DNA of 20,703 nt from Streptomyces sp. NRRL S-1022 (GTDB taxonomy: Bacteria > Actinomycetota > Actinomycetes > Streptomycetales > Streptomycetaceae), in assembly GCF_000720135.1 (NCBI RefSeq), contig NZ_JOIU01000051.1, positions 1 to 20,703 of the forward strand. The letters are read 5' to 3'. Below, in pieces: positions 8,501-15,566 of this stretch (the first letter of the stretch is position 1; every line of letters begins with the position of its first letter). The notes under the pieces were generated by a model that saw nothing but the letters and a program-made list of their open reading frames with translations, did not search any database and was not told the DNA's origin. Position numbers and translations under genes: made by a program.

Positions 8501-9220
8501 GAGCCGCCCGATGTGGTCGAGCATCAGCGTCAGGAGGGTGGCGAGCGGTGCCGGCAGGGGGCCGTCGGTCATGGTGCCGATGAAGTGCCGGCCGCCGCGG
8601 ACGAGCGTCTCGGTGTCCCCGGCCAGCAACGCGTCGGACATCTCGCCGAACAGCCGCAGGTTCCGGCGGACTTCGTCGGGCATGCGCGCGGACTCCCGCT
8701 CCAGCAGCAGCCGGACGAGCAGCGCGCTGTCCTCCACCATGCCCGGCCCGCCCTCGGCGAGCGGGGTGCCGAGTGCGACGAAGGACATGAGCCGGTCGAC
8801 GGTCCACGGGTCCGAAGGGCCGCCCATGGCTTCGCGGTCGAGCCGGACGAGCCGGGAGCCGACCAGTGCCACGAGGTCCCGGTGCGCGGCCTCCCGGTCC
8901 TCGTCACCGAGCAGCGCGGAGGTACGGGCCCCGGTCAGCAGGGGCAGTGCCCGTTCCCGGTCGGCCGGGGCGCCTTCGAGGACGAACCGTACGGCCCGGC
9001 ACCGGCCGAGCCGTGCCGCCACCGCCGCGGCCGCCGCCTCGGCGCCCGCCACGCCGGCCAGGTCGTCCGCGAGTGACTCCAGTTCGCCGGCCAGGGCGTC
9101 GAGCTCGGGGCCGCGTGGCCCCGAGTACGCCTCCGGGTCGAGCGGTACGGCCCATCCGTCGGTGCGTGCGCGTGCGGCGGCGGCACGGTCGGCCACGGAC
9201 GCGGTCCCGGCTTCACTCAT
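5534..9220 (-). CDS. CHAT-domain cysteine protease fused to a long helical scaffold
   Basis: The 1228-residue protein has two parts. Residues 1 to about 790 are Ala/Leu/Asp-rich and helical, with TPR-like stretches and no signal peptide or membrane helix. From about 800 to the end is a CHAT domain (caspase HetF-associated with TPRs). It includes VPCGDLGVVPWQAA, the catalytic histidine in VHLACHG (His1049) and the catalytic cysteine in VVCGGCETD (Cys1106). RWKVDD and the ALRAAQRWML helix are the usual C-terminal signatures. Such proteases cleave a specific partner after a sensor is triggered, as in TPR-CHAT of type III-E CRISPR and CHAT-gasdermin pairs. ATG 9220 has GGAGGGG about 7 bases upstream. 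The stop overlaps the start of the antitoxin-like gene, so protease, antitoxin and toxin are probably made from one message. The target is unknown. Confidence 0.9.
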   Translation of the reverse strand: MSEAGTASVADRAAAARARTDGWAVPLDPEAYSGPRGPELDALAGELESLADDLAGVAGAEAAAAAVAARLGRCRAVRFVLEGAPADRERALPLLTGARTSALLGDEDREAAHRDLVALVGSRLVRLDREAMGGPSDPWTVDRLMSFVALGTPLAEGGPGMVEDSALLVRLLLERESARMPDEVRRNLRLFGEMSDALLAGDTETLVRGGRHFIGTMTDGPLPAPLATLLTLMLDHIGRLPGTPPPQETGAAPAGDTDDPAGVRDILTQFLALAEVMSPGTVASQNVSGLLADLTGERAAGDGERPSLPSRMVAALVHVALATRSGDMEGFREALRLMHEASAGGELDSRTHGEWLRTVVPALLLGAALTGGSLQDEDMARDLFEAQQWDGDPTDTVAANLRLCGEAVRLQVRLTSALDRGDAGAVEDVVDALCELELDETYDGAEEWTGVLTAFVLGGAYLGRVVLATSADDRTAQLRAAVHHLQRAVETSVDMPVLRSLLDITWAPLLTLTAIAESDPGRIAEGVRRARAALDHTGFTSDFRSRARGGIALALDTLHLFTGDAGALDEAVTELTRALAELPDGAPGGAGLTWDLAALRAKRATRYADTPGAGEDLRAAVGLARTSLRLSADDVLLQQGVGRGLRIARAAADRGRRAAFWALRAGLPEEAIACLEAGRSLVLGAAAVSAGVADRLAALGEDDLAGRWRAAAGPGEHGDDRSLLELSADASRDAPGDLGGRSPLEVLAAAAGAGAPGLPGDLRRRSLEVLRGRGGDDVRPVVATVGDLRAGLRATAADALLYLVPGVDDPDGTVLAVTGDGPVTVLPLPGLTPGGRAPVAAYLAAGADRQRLEAADPATVNARERERAVRRWHRALDDLCAWAGEVLGPVLTRLGVWDRALAESAPTRAPAGTGDGVRPDAVRLVIVPCGDLGVVPWQAAVLEPPAGSGPARAVRACEIAVLTHASSGREFLRAAARRRMAPADRPALVFHGADDLQWAEEEIDTLAAVHYPRAVVHRPDEDPATPETVLGLLGGRAAEPASLVHLACHGLAGPDPTRSALRLAVPDEDAEPSGTGGDLTLSALLETPAEGDAFRSAGPLVVCGGCETDLTTRDHDEALTLTSVLVHRLAADAIGSRWKVDDMRSELLMLVLHDALDRGLAPPDALRAAQRWMLTAPDERPPVRALKDVAARWRLTEDLRDRPDTWAGFVHHGNPAPAPARSREGERA

Positions 9221-9420
9221 GTGTCATCCCCTCCGCTGCCATGCTGCCCGCTGTGCGGTGACCCGGCAGCCGGGTCCGGCGGACTTCACCGGCATCCTGC
9301 CGGACAACGCCCGGCTGTCGGCCGGTTTCCGCCCGGTCCGCCGTGGCACGGGCGGCCCGGAGTCGGCATCCTGGGTGGTCCGTCGCGGACGTCCGCGCGG
9401 TGGCCCGAGGGAGGGATGCG
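9221..9420. promoter_or_regulatory. Divergent intergenic region with a 15-bp palindrome
   Basis: This 200-base gap separates the CHAT gene from the divergent Cys-rich gene. It contains the perfect palindrome ACCCGGCAGCCGGGT (9261-9275), CCGGCATCCTGCCGG just after it, and GTCCGTCGCGGAC further right. No clear -10/-35 pair was found. The palindrome, 41 bases before the CHAT start, could be an operator for one or both units. Confidence 0.4.
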
Positions 9421-9732
9421 GTGACGGACCCGGGACCGGGCGCCCCCGTTGCGTACCTGGAGACGACGCACCGCGACTACGCGGCCCGCTACACGGCCGG
9501 TCTGCGGGCCGAGGCCGCGGCCGCCGGTCTGGTGGTGCTCCGCGGGCGGTGTCCCCGGTGCGGCTGCGCCTTCACGTACACGCACACGGACCGGGTGTTC
9601 CGCTCAGCGGGCCGCGGGGCCCGGCCGGCGCACGTGCCGGTGCTGTGCGCGTGCGAGACCGCGCACCCGGGCCGCCCGCCCGAGGAGACGGGCTGCGGCG
9701 CCTACTGGAACGTCCTCGTGGAACGGGGGTGA
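9421..9732 (+). CDS. Small Cys-rich, probably zinc-binding protein
   Basis: The product is 103 residues. CPRCGC (44-49), LCAC (75-78) and Cys92 form a likely zinc ribbon or knuckle, with His near residues 55 and 71. There is no membrane segment. GTG 9421 was chosen because GAGGGAGGG lies just upstream. An ATG at 9343 in the same frame would add 26 residues but lacks such a site. The stop overlaps the GTG of the next gene (GTGA), so the two are coupled. I do not recognise a named family. Its position back-to-back with the CHAT operon suggests it may be an accessory or sensor (inference). Confidence 0.65.
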   Translation: MTDPGPGAPVAYLETTHRDYAARYTAGLRAEAAAAGLVVLRGRCPRCGCAFTYTHTDRVFRSAGRGARPAHVPVLCACETAHPGRPPEETGCGAYWNVLVERG

Positions 9733-10385
9733 CCCCCCGCTGGCGGGTGCGGCCGGGGCCGCCCGGTACCCCGGCCGACCGCCGGGCGGCCCGGCAGACA
9801 CGGGAGTTGCTCGCCGGTGAGCTGTCCCGGGCCCGGGAGGCGGCGCTCGCCTGGCGCAACGGGCTCGCCGCGCTGTTCGCCGGACTGCTCGGCTTCGGCC
9901 TCGTCAAGGGCCGTACCGACGTGGGCAGGCTGGCCTCCCCGTACGACGCCCTGGTGGGCGGTGCGCTGCTGCTGTGCCTGCTGTGCGGCACGCTCGGCGC
10001 GCTGCTGCTGCTCCGGGCGGCGCACGGCGCGCCGGCCGGGGTCCGGCTGCCCACCGGTGTCCCCGCCACGGCCACCGCCCTGCACCTGGGCGACCACATG
10101 GAGACCCGCCGCACGGCACGGGCCCTGACCCGCGGGGTGGCGCTGACGATCGCCTGCGGGGTGCTGCTCGTCACGGCGGTGGCGCTGACCTGGTACGGCC
10201 CCGAGAAGGACGGTCCCCGGATCCTGGTGCGCACCCCGTCGGGTGTCGTGTGCGGCAAGCCCGTGCGCACCGGGGGCGGGCGCCTCGTGCTCGGCACGGA
10301 CACCGGTGAGATCGCGGTGCGGCTCACCCGGGCCGAGGCCTTCGCCGCGGTCGGGGAGTGCCCGCCGGTGTCGTCCTCACCGTGA
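9729..10385 (+). CDS. Three-helix membrane protein coupled to the Cys-rich gene
   Basis: Starting at GTG 9729, which overlaps the previous stop, the product is 218 residues. Hydrophobic helices lie at about 42-60, 74-97 and 135-157. The last 60 residues are hydrophilic and probably form a small beta-rich domain, with Cys175 and Cys211. By the positive-inside pattern (Arg-rich N-terminus and 124-135 loop) the C-terminal domain may be outside. No family was recognised. Its stop lies 9 bases inside the 3' end of the convergent permease gene. Confidence 0.65.
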   Translation: MTPRWRVRPGPPGTPADRRAARQTRELLAGELSRAREAALAWRNGLAALFAGLLGFGLVKGRTDVGRLASPYDALVGGALLLCLLCGTLGALLLLRAAHGAPAGVRLPTGVPATATALHLGDHMETRRTARALTRGVALTIACGVLLVTAVALTWYGPEKDGPRILVRTPSGVVCGKPVRTGGGRLVLGTDTGEIAVRLTRAEAFAAVGECPPVSSSP

Positions 10386-11903
10386 CGGCGTCCGCGGCGG
10401 GATGGTCAGGGTCAGGCCCAGGTACAGCACCAGGGAGGTGCCGAGGCCCACCGCCCAGCCGTAGTCGGCGAGGGGGGCCAGCGCGGGGACCGGGCGGCCG
10501 TCGGTCAGGGGCCGCAGGCTCGCCCCGCCGACCGCGAGGACACCGCCCGCGAGGAAGGCGACGACCGCCCGCCAGTTCCAGCCGCCCGTGTACCAGTAGC
10601 GGCCGCCCGCCCGGTACAGGTCGGCGAGGTCCAGCCGGGTGCGGCGCAGCAGCCAGTAGTCGGCGACGAGGATGCCCGCGACGGTGCCGAGCAGGCCGCC
10701 GACGAGGCCGAGCCAGGTGAAGATGTAGCCCTGCGGGTCGGAGTACAGCTTCCACGGGAAGATCAGCACGGCGAGGACCGCGGTGATCAGGGCGCCGGTG
10801 CGGAAACTCACCTTCCGCGGCGCGACGTTGGAGAAGTCGAAGGCCGGGGAGACCAGGTTCGCCGCGATGTTCACGGACAGGGTGGCCACCAGGACGGTGA
10901 CCAGTGCGTAGAGCAGTCCGACCGCGTTGTCCGTCCGGGCCGCCAGCTGCACCGGGTCCCAGACCGGCCGGCCGTAGACGGCCTGCGAGCCGGAGGTCAC
11001 CAGCACGGAGAGGAACGCGAAGAGGGTCATCGTGGTGGGCAGGCCGAGCGCCTGGCCCCAGGTCTGGGCCCGCTGGCTCTTGCCGTAGCGGGTGAAGTCG
11101 GGGATGTTCAGCGACAGCGTGGACCAGAAGCCGATCATGCCCATGAGGGAGGGCCAGAACAGCTTCCAGAACGCGCCGCCCCAGCCGAGCGTGGACGGCT
11201 GGTCGAAGAGCGGGCCGACGCCGCCGGCCTTGCTGCTCATCCACCACAGCATCACGAACGCGCCGACCAGGACGAAGGGCGCGGCCCAGTTCTCGAAGCG
11301 GCGGACGGTCTCCATGCCGCGGTGGATGATCGCTACCTGGACGGCCCAGAAGACCGCGAAGGACAGCCACATGGTCCACGCGTGTCCGCCGATGTGCGGA
11401 GCGTTCCGCCAGCCGTCGCCGATCAGTTTCCCGGCGAGGAAGTAGATCGCCTCACCGCCGATCCACGTCTGGATGCCGAACCAGCCGCACGCCACCAGTG
11501 CCCGGACGACCGCGGGCAGGCTGGCGCCGCGCACGCCGAAGGAGGCGCGGGCGAAGACCGGGAACGGGATGCCGTACTTGGGGCCCGCGTGCCCGGTCAG
11601 CAGCATCGGCACCAGCACGATCAGGTTGGCGAGGGCGATGGTGAACACCGCCTGCTTCCAGTCCATGCCCACCGCGATCAGCCCGGACGCCAGGGTCCAG
11701 GACGCGGTGTTGTGGGCCATGCCTACCCACAGGGCGGAGAAGTTGTACGTGGTCCAGGTGCGCCCCGCCGCGGGGACCGGCAGCAGGTCCTGGTTGGCGT
11801 AACGGCCGGTGGGCGGCGGGGTGCCGGGGGCGAGTTCCACGCGTCCGTCGGGGAGGGTGACCTGGCCGGATATCGGTACGGCCGGAGGAGCGGTGTCGGT
11901 CAT
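10377..11903 (-). CDS. NCS1-family permease for a pyrimidine, hydantoin or allantoin-type substrate
   Basis: The protein is 508 residues with about twelve hydrophobic helices, the normal size for nucleobase:cation symporter-1 proteins. Family motifs seen are GPKYGIPFPVFARASFG (107-123), WFGIQTWIGG (141-150) and NIPDFTRYGKS (266-276). Trp141 and Gln145, with the same spacing as Trp117 and Gln121 of the Mhp1 hydantoin transporter, and Trp260 fit the substrate pocket. It probably imports the ring compound that the neighbouring hydantoinase opens, driven by Na+ or H+. ATG 11903 (MTDTAPP) was chosen because upstream codons look non-coding, though its ribosome site is weak. It is last in the catabolic cluster, after a 117-base gap with a hairpin. 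Exact substrate not determined. Confidence 0.88.
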   Translation of the reverse strand: MTDTAPPAVPISGQVTLPDGRVELAPGTPPPTGRYANQDLLPVPAAGRTWTTYNFSALWVGMAHNTASWTLASGLIAVGMDWKQAVFTIALANLIVLVPMLLTGHAGPKYGIPFPVFARASFGVRGASLPAVVRALVACGWFGIQTWIGGEAIYFLAGKLIGDGWRNAPHIGGHAWTMWLSFAVFWAVQVAIIHRGMETVRRFENWAAPFVLVGAFVMLWWMSSKAGGVGPLFDQPSTLGWGGAFWKLFWPSLMGMIGFWSTLSLNIPDFTRYGKSQRAQTWGQALGLPTTMTLFAFLSVLVTSGSQAVYGRPVWDPVQLAARTDNAVGLLYALVTVLVATLSVNIAANLVSPAFDFSNVAPRKVSFRTGALITAVLAVLIFPWKLYSDPQGYIFTWLGLVGGLLGTVAGILVADYWLLRRTRLDLADLYRAGGRYWYTGGWNWRAVVAFLAGGVLAVGGASLRPLTDGRPVPALAPLADYGWAVGLGTSLVLYLGLTLTIPPRTPSR

Positions 11904-11956
11904 GGGCTGGCCAATCGGGAAGAGGCGGATCGGGAGAGGCCGGGTGCGGGCACCAG

Positions 11957-11983
11957 CCCCCTCCCCGGGACGGCGGGGAGGGG
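11957..11983 (-). terminator. GC-rich hairpin between oxidoreductase and permease genes
   Basis: CCCCTCCCCG (11958-11967) and CGGGGAGGGG (11974-11983) form a perfect 10-bp stem with a six-base loop. It lies in the 117-base gap after the LLM oxidoreductase stop and before the permease start, all on the minus strand. It could end transcription there, reduce permease expression, or protect the upstream message. There is no T-run. Confidence 0.5.
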
Positions 11984-12020
11984 AGACCAAGCGGGGCGTG
12001 GGGGGAGCCGGGAGCGGGGG

Positions 12021-13040
12021 TCAGGCGTTGAGGGCCGGGATCACCTGCCTGCCGTAGGCGTCGATGGTGGCTTCCTGGGCGTCGTGCATGTCGTACACCG
12101 CGAACTGGTCGACGCCCAGGGCGCGCAGCGCGGTCAGTTTCTCGATGTGCTTCTCCACCGGGCCGATCACGCAGAACCGGTCCACGATCTCGTCGGGCAC
12201 GAACGCGGTGTCCGGGTTGCCGCTGCGCCCGTGGTGGGCGTAGTCGTAGCCCTGCCGGGCCCTGATGTAGTCGGTGAGTTCGCCGGGGACCTGGGCGGAG
12301 TGCTCGCCGTAGCGGGCGACCAGGTCGGCGACGTGGTTGCCGACCATGCCGCCGAACCAGCGGCACTGGTCGCGGGCGTGCGCCAGGGCCTCGGGCGAGT
12401 CGTCCTCGGTGACGTACGCGGGGGCGGCGACGCAGACGGTCACCTCCGACGGGTCCCGGCCGGCGGCGGCCGCCGCGTCCTTGACGGCCTTCACCATGTA
12501 CTCGGTCAGGTACAGGTCGGCGAGCTGGAGGATGAACCCGTCGGCCTCCTCGCCGGTCATCTTCAGCGCCTTGGGGCCGTACGCGGCCATCCAGACGGGG
12601 AGTTCGGCGCCCTCCCCGATCCAGGGGAAACGGATCTTCGTGCCGCCGAGGTCGGCCTCCTCGCCGCGGCCGAGGGCGCGGATGACCTTCATGGCCTCGC
12701 TGATCCGGGCGAGGGTGTTGGGGGTGCGGCCCGCGACGCGCATCGCGGAGTCGCCGCGGCCGATGCCGCAGACGGTGCGGTTGCCGAACATGTCGTTGAG
12801 GGTGGCGAAGGTGGAGGCGGTCACCTCCCAGGTGCGGGTGCCCGGGTTGGTGACCATCGGGCCGACCTTCAGTTTCTGCGTGTTCGCCAGGATCTGGCTG
12901 TAGATCACGAACGGCTCCTGCCAGAGCACGGCGGAGTCGAAGGTCCAGCCGTAGCGGAAGCCGCTGCGCTCGGCCCGCTTCATCAGGCTGACGACGCGGG
13001 AGGCGGGCGGGTCGGTCTGCAGGACGAGTCCGAAGTCCAT
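12021..13040 (-). CDS. LLM-class F420-dependent oxidoreductase of a hydantoinase/pyrimidine cluster
   Basis: The 339-residue protein has the luciferase-like monooxygenase (beta/alpha)8-barrel pattern: MDFGLVLQT start, GPMVTNPGTRTWEVTAS near 90, GIGRGDSAMRVAG near 125, and LPVWMAAYGPKALKMTGEEADG near 170. It resembles the group annotated as F420-dependent oxidoreductase of the MSMEG_4141 type, which is known to sit beside dihydropyrimidinase genes. It would use F420 or a flavin to oxidise or reduce a small substrate; the reaction is not established. The ATG has AGGAG about 8 bases upstream. That site overlaps the TAG stop of the hydantoinase gene, and only 11 bases separate the genes, so they are co-transcribed. 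Confidence 0.85.
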   Translation of the reverse strand: MDFGLVLQTDPPASRVVSLMKRAERSGFRYGWTFDSAVLWQEPFVIYSQILANTQKLKVGPMVTNPGTRTWEVTASTFATLNDMFGNRTVCGIGRGDSAMRVAGRTPNTLARISEAMKVIRALGRGEEADLGGTKIRFPWIGEGAELPVWMAAYGPKALKMTGEEADGFILQLADLYLTEYMVKAVKDAAAAAGRDPSEVTVCVAAPAYVTEDDSPEALAHARDQCRWFGGMVGNHVADLVARYGEHSAQVPGELTDYIRARQGYDYAHHGRSGNPDTAFVPDEIVDRFCVIGPVEKHIEKLTALRALGVDQFAVYDMHDAQEATIDAYGRQVIPALNA

Positions 13041-13051
13041 GGGCGCCACTC

Positions 13052-14446
13052 CTAGGTGAGGTACTGACAGGTGGAGCGCGGGGTGAAGACGCCGTGCCCG
13101 GCGCGGCCGGTGTACTTCCGCCGGTCGACGACGAGTTCGCCGCGCGAGAGGACCGTCTCGACGCGGCCGGTGACTCGCCTGCCCTCGTACGCCGAGTAGT
13201 CCACGTTCATGTGGTGGGTCCCGGCGGACAGCACCTGTTCGGCGTGCGGGTCGTAGACGACGACGTCCGCGTCGGCGCCCGGGGTGATGGTGCCCTTCTT
13301 CGGGTACAGGCCGAACATCCGGGCGGGGGCGGCGCAGGCGATCTCGATCCAGCGGCGGCGCGAGATGTGCCCGTCGACGACGGCCTGGTGGAGCAGGTCC
13401 ATGCGGTTCTCGACGCCCGGCAGGCCGTTGGGGATCTTCGAGAAGTCGCCCCGGCCGAGTTCCTTCTGGCCCGTGAAGCAGAACGGGCAGTGGTCGGTGG
13501 AGACGACCTGGAGGTCGTTGGTCCGCAGGCCCTGCCACAGCCTGGCCTGGTGCTCCTTGGGGCGCAGCGGCGTGCTGCACACGTACTTGGCGCCTTCGAA
13601 GCCGGGTTCGGCGAGGTTGTCCGTCGACAGGAACAGGTACTGCGGGCAGGTCTCGCCGAAGACATCGAGTCCCTCGTCGCGTGCCCTGGCCAGTTCGGCG
13701 ACCGCCTCCGCCGCCGACACGTGCACGACGTACAGGGGTGCTCCGGCGACCTGGGCGAGCTTGATGGCGCGGTGGGTGGCCTCGGCTTCGAGGAGGGCCT
13801 TGCGGACCTCGCCGTGGTAGCGCGGATCGGTCTCGCCGCGGGCCAGCGCCTGCTCCACCAGGACGTCGATGGCGATGCCGTTCTCGGCGTGCATCATGAT
13901 CAGGCCGCCGTTCCGGGCGGAGCGCTGCATGGCGCGCAGGATCTGCCCGTCGTCGGAGTAGAAGACTCCCGGGTAGGCCATGAACTGCTTGAAGCTGGTC
14001 ACGCCCTCCTCGACGAGCAGGTCCATCTCCTTGAGCGTCTCCTCGTTCACATCGGAGACGATCATGTGGAAGGCGTAGTCGATCGCGCAGTTGCCCTCGG
14101 CCTTGGCGTGCCAGGTGTCCAGGCCCTCGCGCAGGGTGCTGCCGACGCTCTGCACCGCGAAGTCCACGATGGTCGTCGTACCGCCCCAGGCGGCGGCCCG
14201 GGTGCCGGTCTCGAAGGTGTCGGAGGCGAAGGTGCCGCCGAACGGCAGCTCCATGTGGGTGTGGGCGTCGACACCGCCCGGGATGACGTACTTCCCGGTG
14301 GCGTCGACGGTGCGGTCCGCGCTCCAGTGCTGCGAGCCGGGCGCGGCGAGGGCGACGATGCGGGAGTCCTCGATGAGGACGTCGGCGTGGATCTCGTCGG
14401 ACGCGGTGATGACTAGGCCACCGCGGATGACGGTGCGCTTGGTCAT
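13052..14446 (-). CDS. hydA: Dihydropyrimidinase / hydantoinase
   Basis: This 464-residue cyclic amidohydrolase has every metal ligand of the binuclear zinc site: His62 and His64 in GVDAHTHMELPFGG, the carboxylated Lys153 in TSFKQFM, His186 in MHAENG, His242 in VVHVS and Asp318 in STDHCPF. It opens 5,6-dihydropyrimidines or 5-substituted hydantoins to N-carbamoyl amino acids in the cytoplasm. Length and motifs fit the family without gaps. ATG 14446 has GGAAGG 8 bases upstream; ATG 14464 lies 6 codons earlier without a better site. Neighbours supply the next steps: N-carbamoyl amidohydrolases upstream and a permease downstream. Motifs alone do not tell dihydrouracil from hydantoin preference. 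The symbol follows general use for this family. Confidence 0.93.
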   Translation of the reverse strand: MTKRTVIRGGLVITASDEIHADVLIEDSRIVALAAPGSQHWSADRTVDATGKYVIPGGVDAHTHMELPFGGTFASDTFETGTRAAAWGGTTTIVDFAVQSVGSTLREGLDTWHAKAEGNCAIDYAFHMIVSDVNEETLKEMDLLVEEGVTSFKQFMAYPGVFYSDDGQILRAMQRSARNGGLIMMHAENGIAIDVLVEQALARGETDPRYHGEVRKALLEAEATHRAIKLAQVAGAPLYVVHVSAAEAVAELARARDEGLDVFGETCPQYLFLSTDNLAEPGFEGAKYVCSTPLRPKEHQARLWQGLRTNDLQVVSTDHCPFCFTGQKELGRGDFSKIPNGLPGVENRMDLLHQAVVDGHISRRRWIEIACAAPARMFGLYPKKGTITPGADADVVVYDPHAEQVLSAGTHHMNVDYSAYEGRRVTGRVETVLSRGELVVDRRKYTGRAGHGVFTPRSTCQYLT

Positions 14447-14530
14447 GGGGTGCCTTCCTTCCATGGTCGCCTGCGGTCGTCTGCGGCTGGTCGCGCCCGC
14501 GCGGCGGACCGCATGCCGGACACGGTCCCG

Positions 14531-14545
14531 CGCCCCTCCGGGGCG
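14531..14545. other. Small hairpin in the gap before the hydantoinase gene
   Basis: CGCCCC and GGGGCG pair over a three-base loop in the 118-base gap between the amidohydrolase start-distal end (14565) and the hydantoinase start (14446). It may be an attenuator or processing site. The stem is only 6 bp, so the call is weak. Confidence 0.25.
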
Positions 14546-14564
14546 TTCGCCCGCACCGGTGTGC

Positions 14565-15407
14565 CTACGGCGCCGTCAGCGGTCCGTAGGCGCCCGGCGC
14601 CCGGTCCCGGTAGAACTGCCAGCGGTCGCGGACCTCGCGGAGCCGGGCCAGGTCCAGGTCGCGGACGACGAGTTCGGTCTCCTTGTCGCTCGCCACCTCG
14701 CCGACGAACCGGGCCTCGGGGTCCACGAAGTACGTGGTGCCGTAGAAGTCGTTGTCGCCGAGGTCCTCCACGCCGACCCGGTTGATCGCGCCGACGAAGT
14801 ACTCGTTGGCCGCGGCCGCCGCCGGCTGTTCCAGCTGCCACAGGTAGCGGGACAGGCCGCGGGAGGTGGCCGAGGGGTTGAAGACGATCTCGGCACCGGC
14901 GAGGCCCAGCGCCCGCCAGCCCTCCGGGAAGTGGCGGTCGTAGCAGATGTACACGCCGATCCGGCCCGCGGCCGTGTCGAAGACGGGCCAGCCGCTGTTG
15001 CCGGGGCGGAAGTAGAACTTCTCCCAGAATCCCCGGACCTGGGGGATGTGCGTCTTGCGGTACTTGCCGAGGTAGGAGCCGTCCGCGTCGATCACCGCGG
15101 CGGTGTTGTACAGGACGCCCGGCTGCTCCTCCTCGTACATCGGCAGGACCAGGACGATGCCCAGCTCGCGGGCGAGGGCCTGGAAGCGCTGCACGGTCGG
15201 GCCCTCGGGGATCCGCTCGGCGTACTCGTAGAACGCCTCGTCCTGGACCTGGCAGAAGTAGGGGCCGTAGAACAGTTCCTGGAAGCAGAGGACCTGGGCG
15301 CCCTGGGCGGCGGCGTCGCGGGCCGCCTGCTCGTGCACCCGGATCATGGATTCCTTGTCGCCGGTCCAGGCGGTCTGGAAGAGGGCGGCACGGATCACTC
15401 GGCTCAT
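14565..15407 (-). CDS. N-carbamoyl amidohydrolase (beta-ureidopropionase-like), copy 1
   Basis: This 280-residue carbon-nitrogen hydrolase has the full nitrilase-superfamily triad: Glu44 in CFQELFYG, Lys118 in GKYRKTHIP and Cys155 in VYICYDRHF. It would hydrolyse N-carbamoyl-beta-alanine or a related N-carbamoyl amino acid to the amino acid, CO2 and ammonia, directly after the hydantoinase step. The ATG has GGAGGT 5 bases upstream. It aligns without gaps to the second copy at 18432-19274, with about 190 of 280 residues identical by hand count. A 155-base gap separates it from the regulator gene upstream, so it may have its own promoter; AGCCTA at 15437-15442 (TAGGCT on the minus strand) is a possible -10. 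N-carbamoyl-D-amino-acid amidohydrolase is an alternative function. Confidence 0.88.
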   Translation of the reverse strand: MSRVIRAALFQTAWTGDKESMIRVHEQAARDAAAQGAQVLCFQELFYGPYFCQVQDEAFYEYAERIPEGPTVQRFQALARELGIVLVLPMYEEEQPGVLYNTAAVIDADGSYLGKYRKTHIPQVRGFWEKFYFRPGNSGWPVFDTAAGRIGVYICYDRHFPEGWRALGLAGAEIVFNPSATSRGLSRYLWQLEQPAAAAANEYFVGAINRVGVEDLGDNDFYGTTYFVDPEARFVGEVASDKETELVVRDLDLARLREVRDRWQFYRDRAPGAYGPLTAP

Positions 15408-15473
15408 CGGGACCTCCGGTAGCTCGGTGTGCGGTGAGCCTAGGAAGCCGGGCCGGCCGGGTGGACTGGCAGC

Positions 15474-15566
15474 GTGTCACGTCCGCGGGCGGCCGGCGTG
15501 CCACCGTGTCACGTGTGCCCGGTCCCATGTTTCACCGCCGTTGTCGCAGGTCGTCCCATGTGTCAC
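15474..15566 (-). promoter_or_regulatory. Repeated GTGTCAC boxes upstream of amidohydrolase copy 1
   Basis: GTGTCAC occurs at 15474-15480, 15506-15512 and 15560-15566, with a GTTTCAC variant at 15529-15535. The last two sit in longer direct repeats, gtcccatgtttcac (15522-15535) and gtcccatgtgtcac (15553-15566), 31 bases apart. They fill most of the gap between the regulator stop and the amidohydrolase start, so they are candidate binding sites for a regulator, perhaps the adjacent PucR protein. Confidence 0.45.

Noticed and set aside
13094..14416. Long plus-strand open frame opposite the hydantoinase
   Set aside because: Antisense shadow typical of high-GC coding DNA; the minus strand has all hydantoinase metal ligands.
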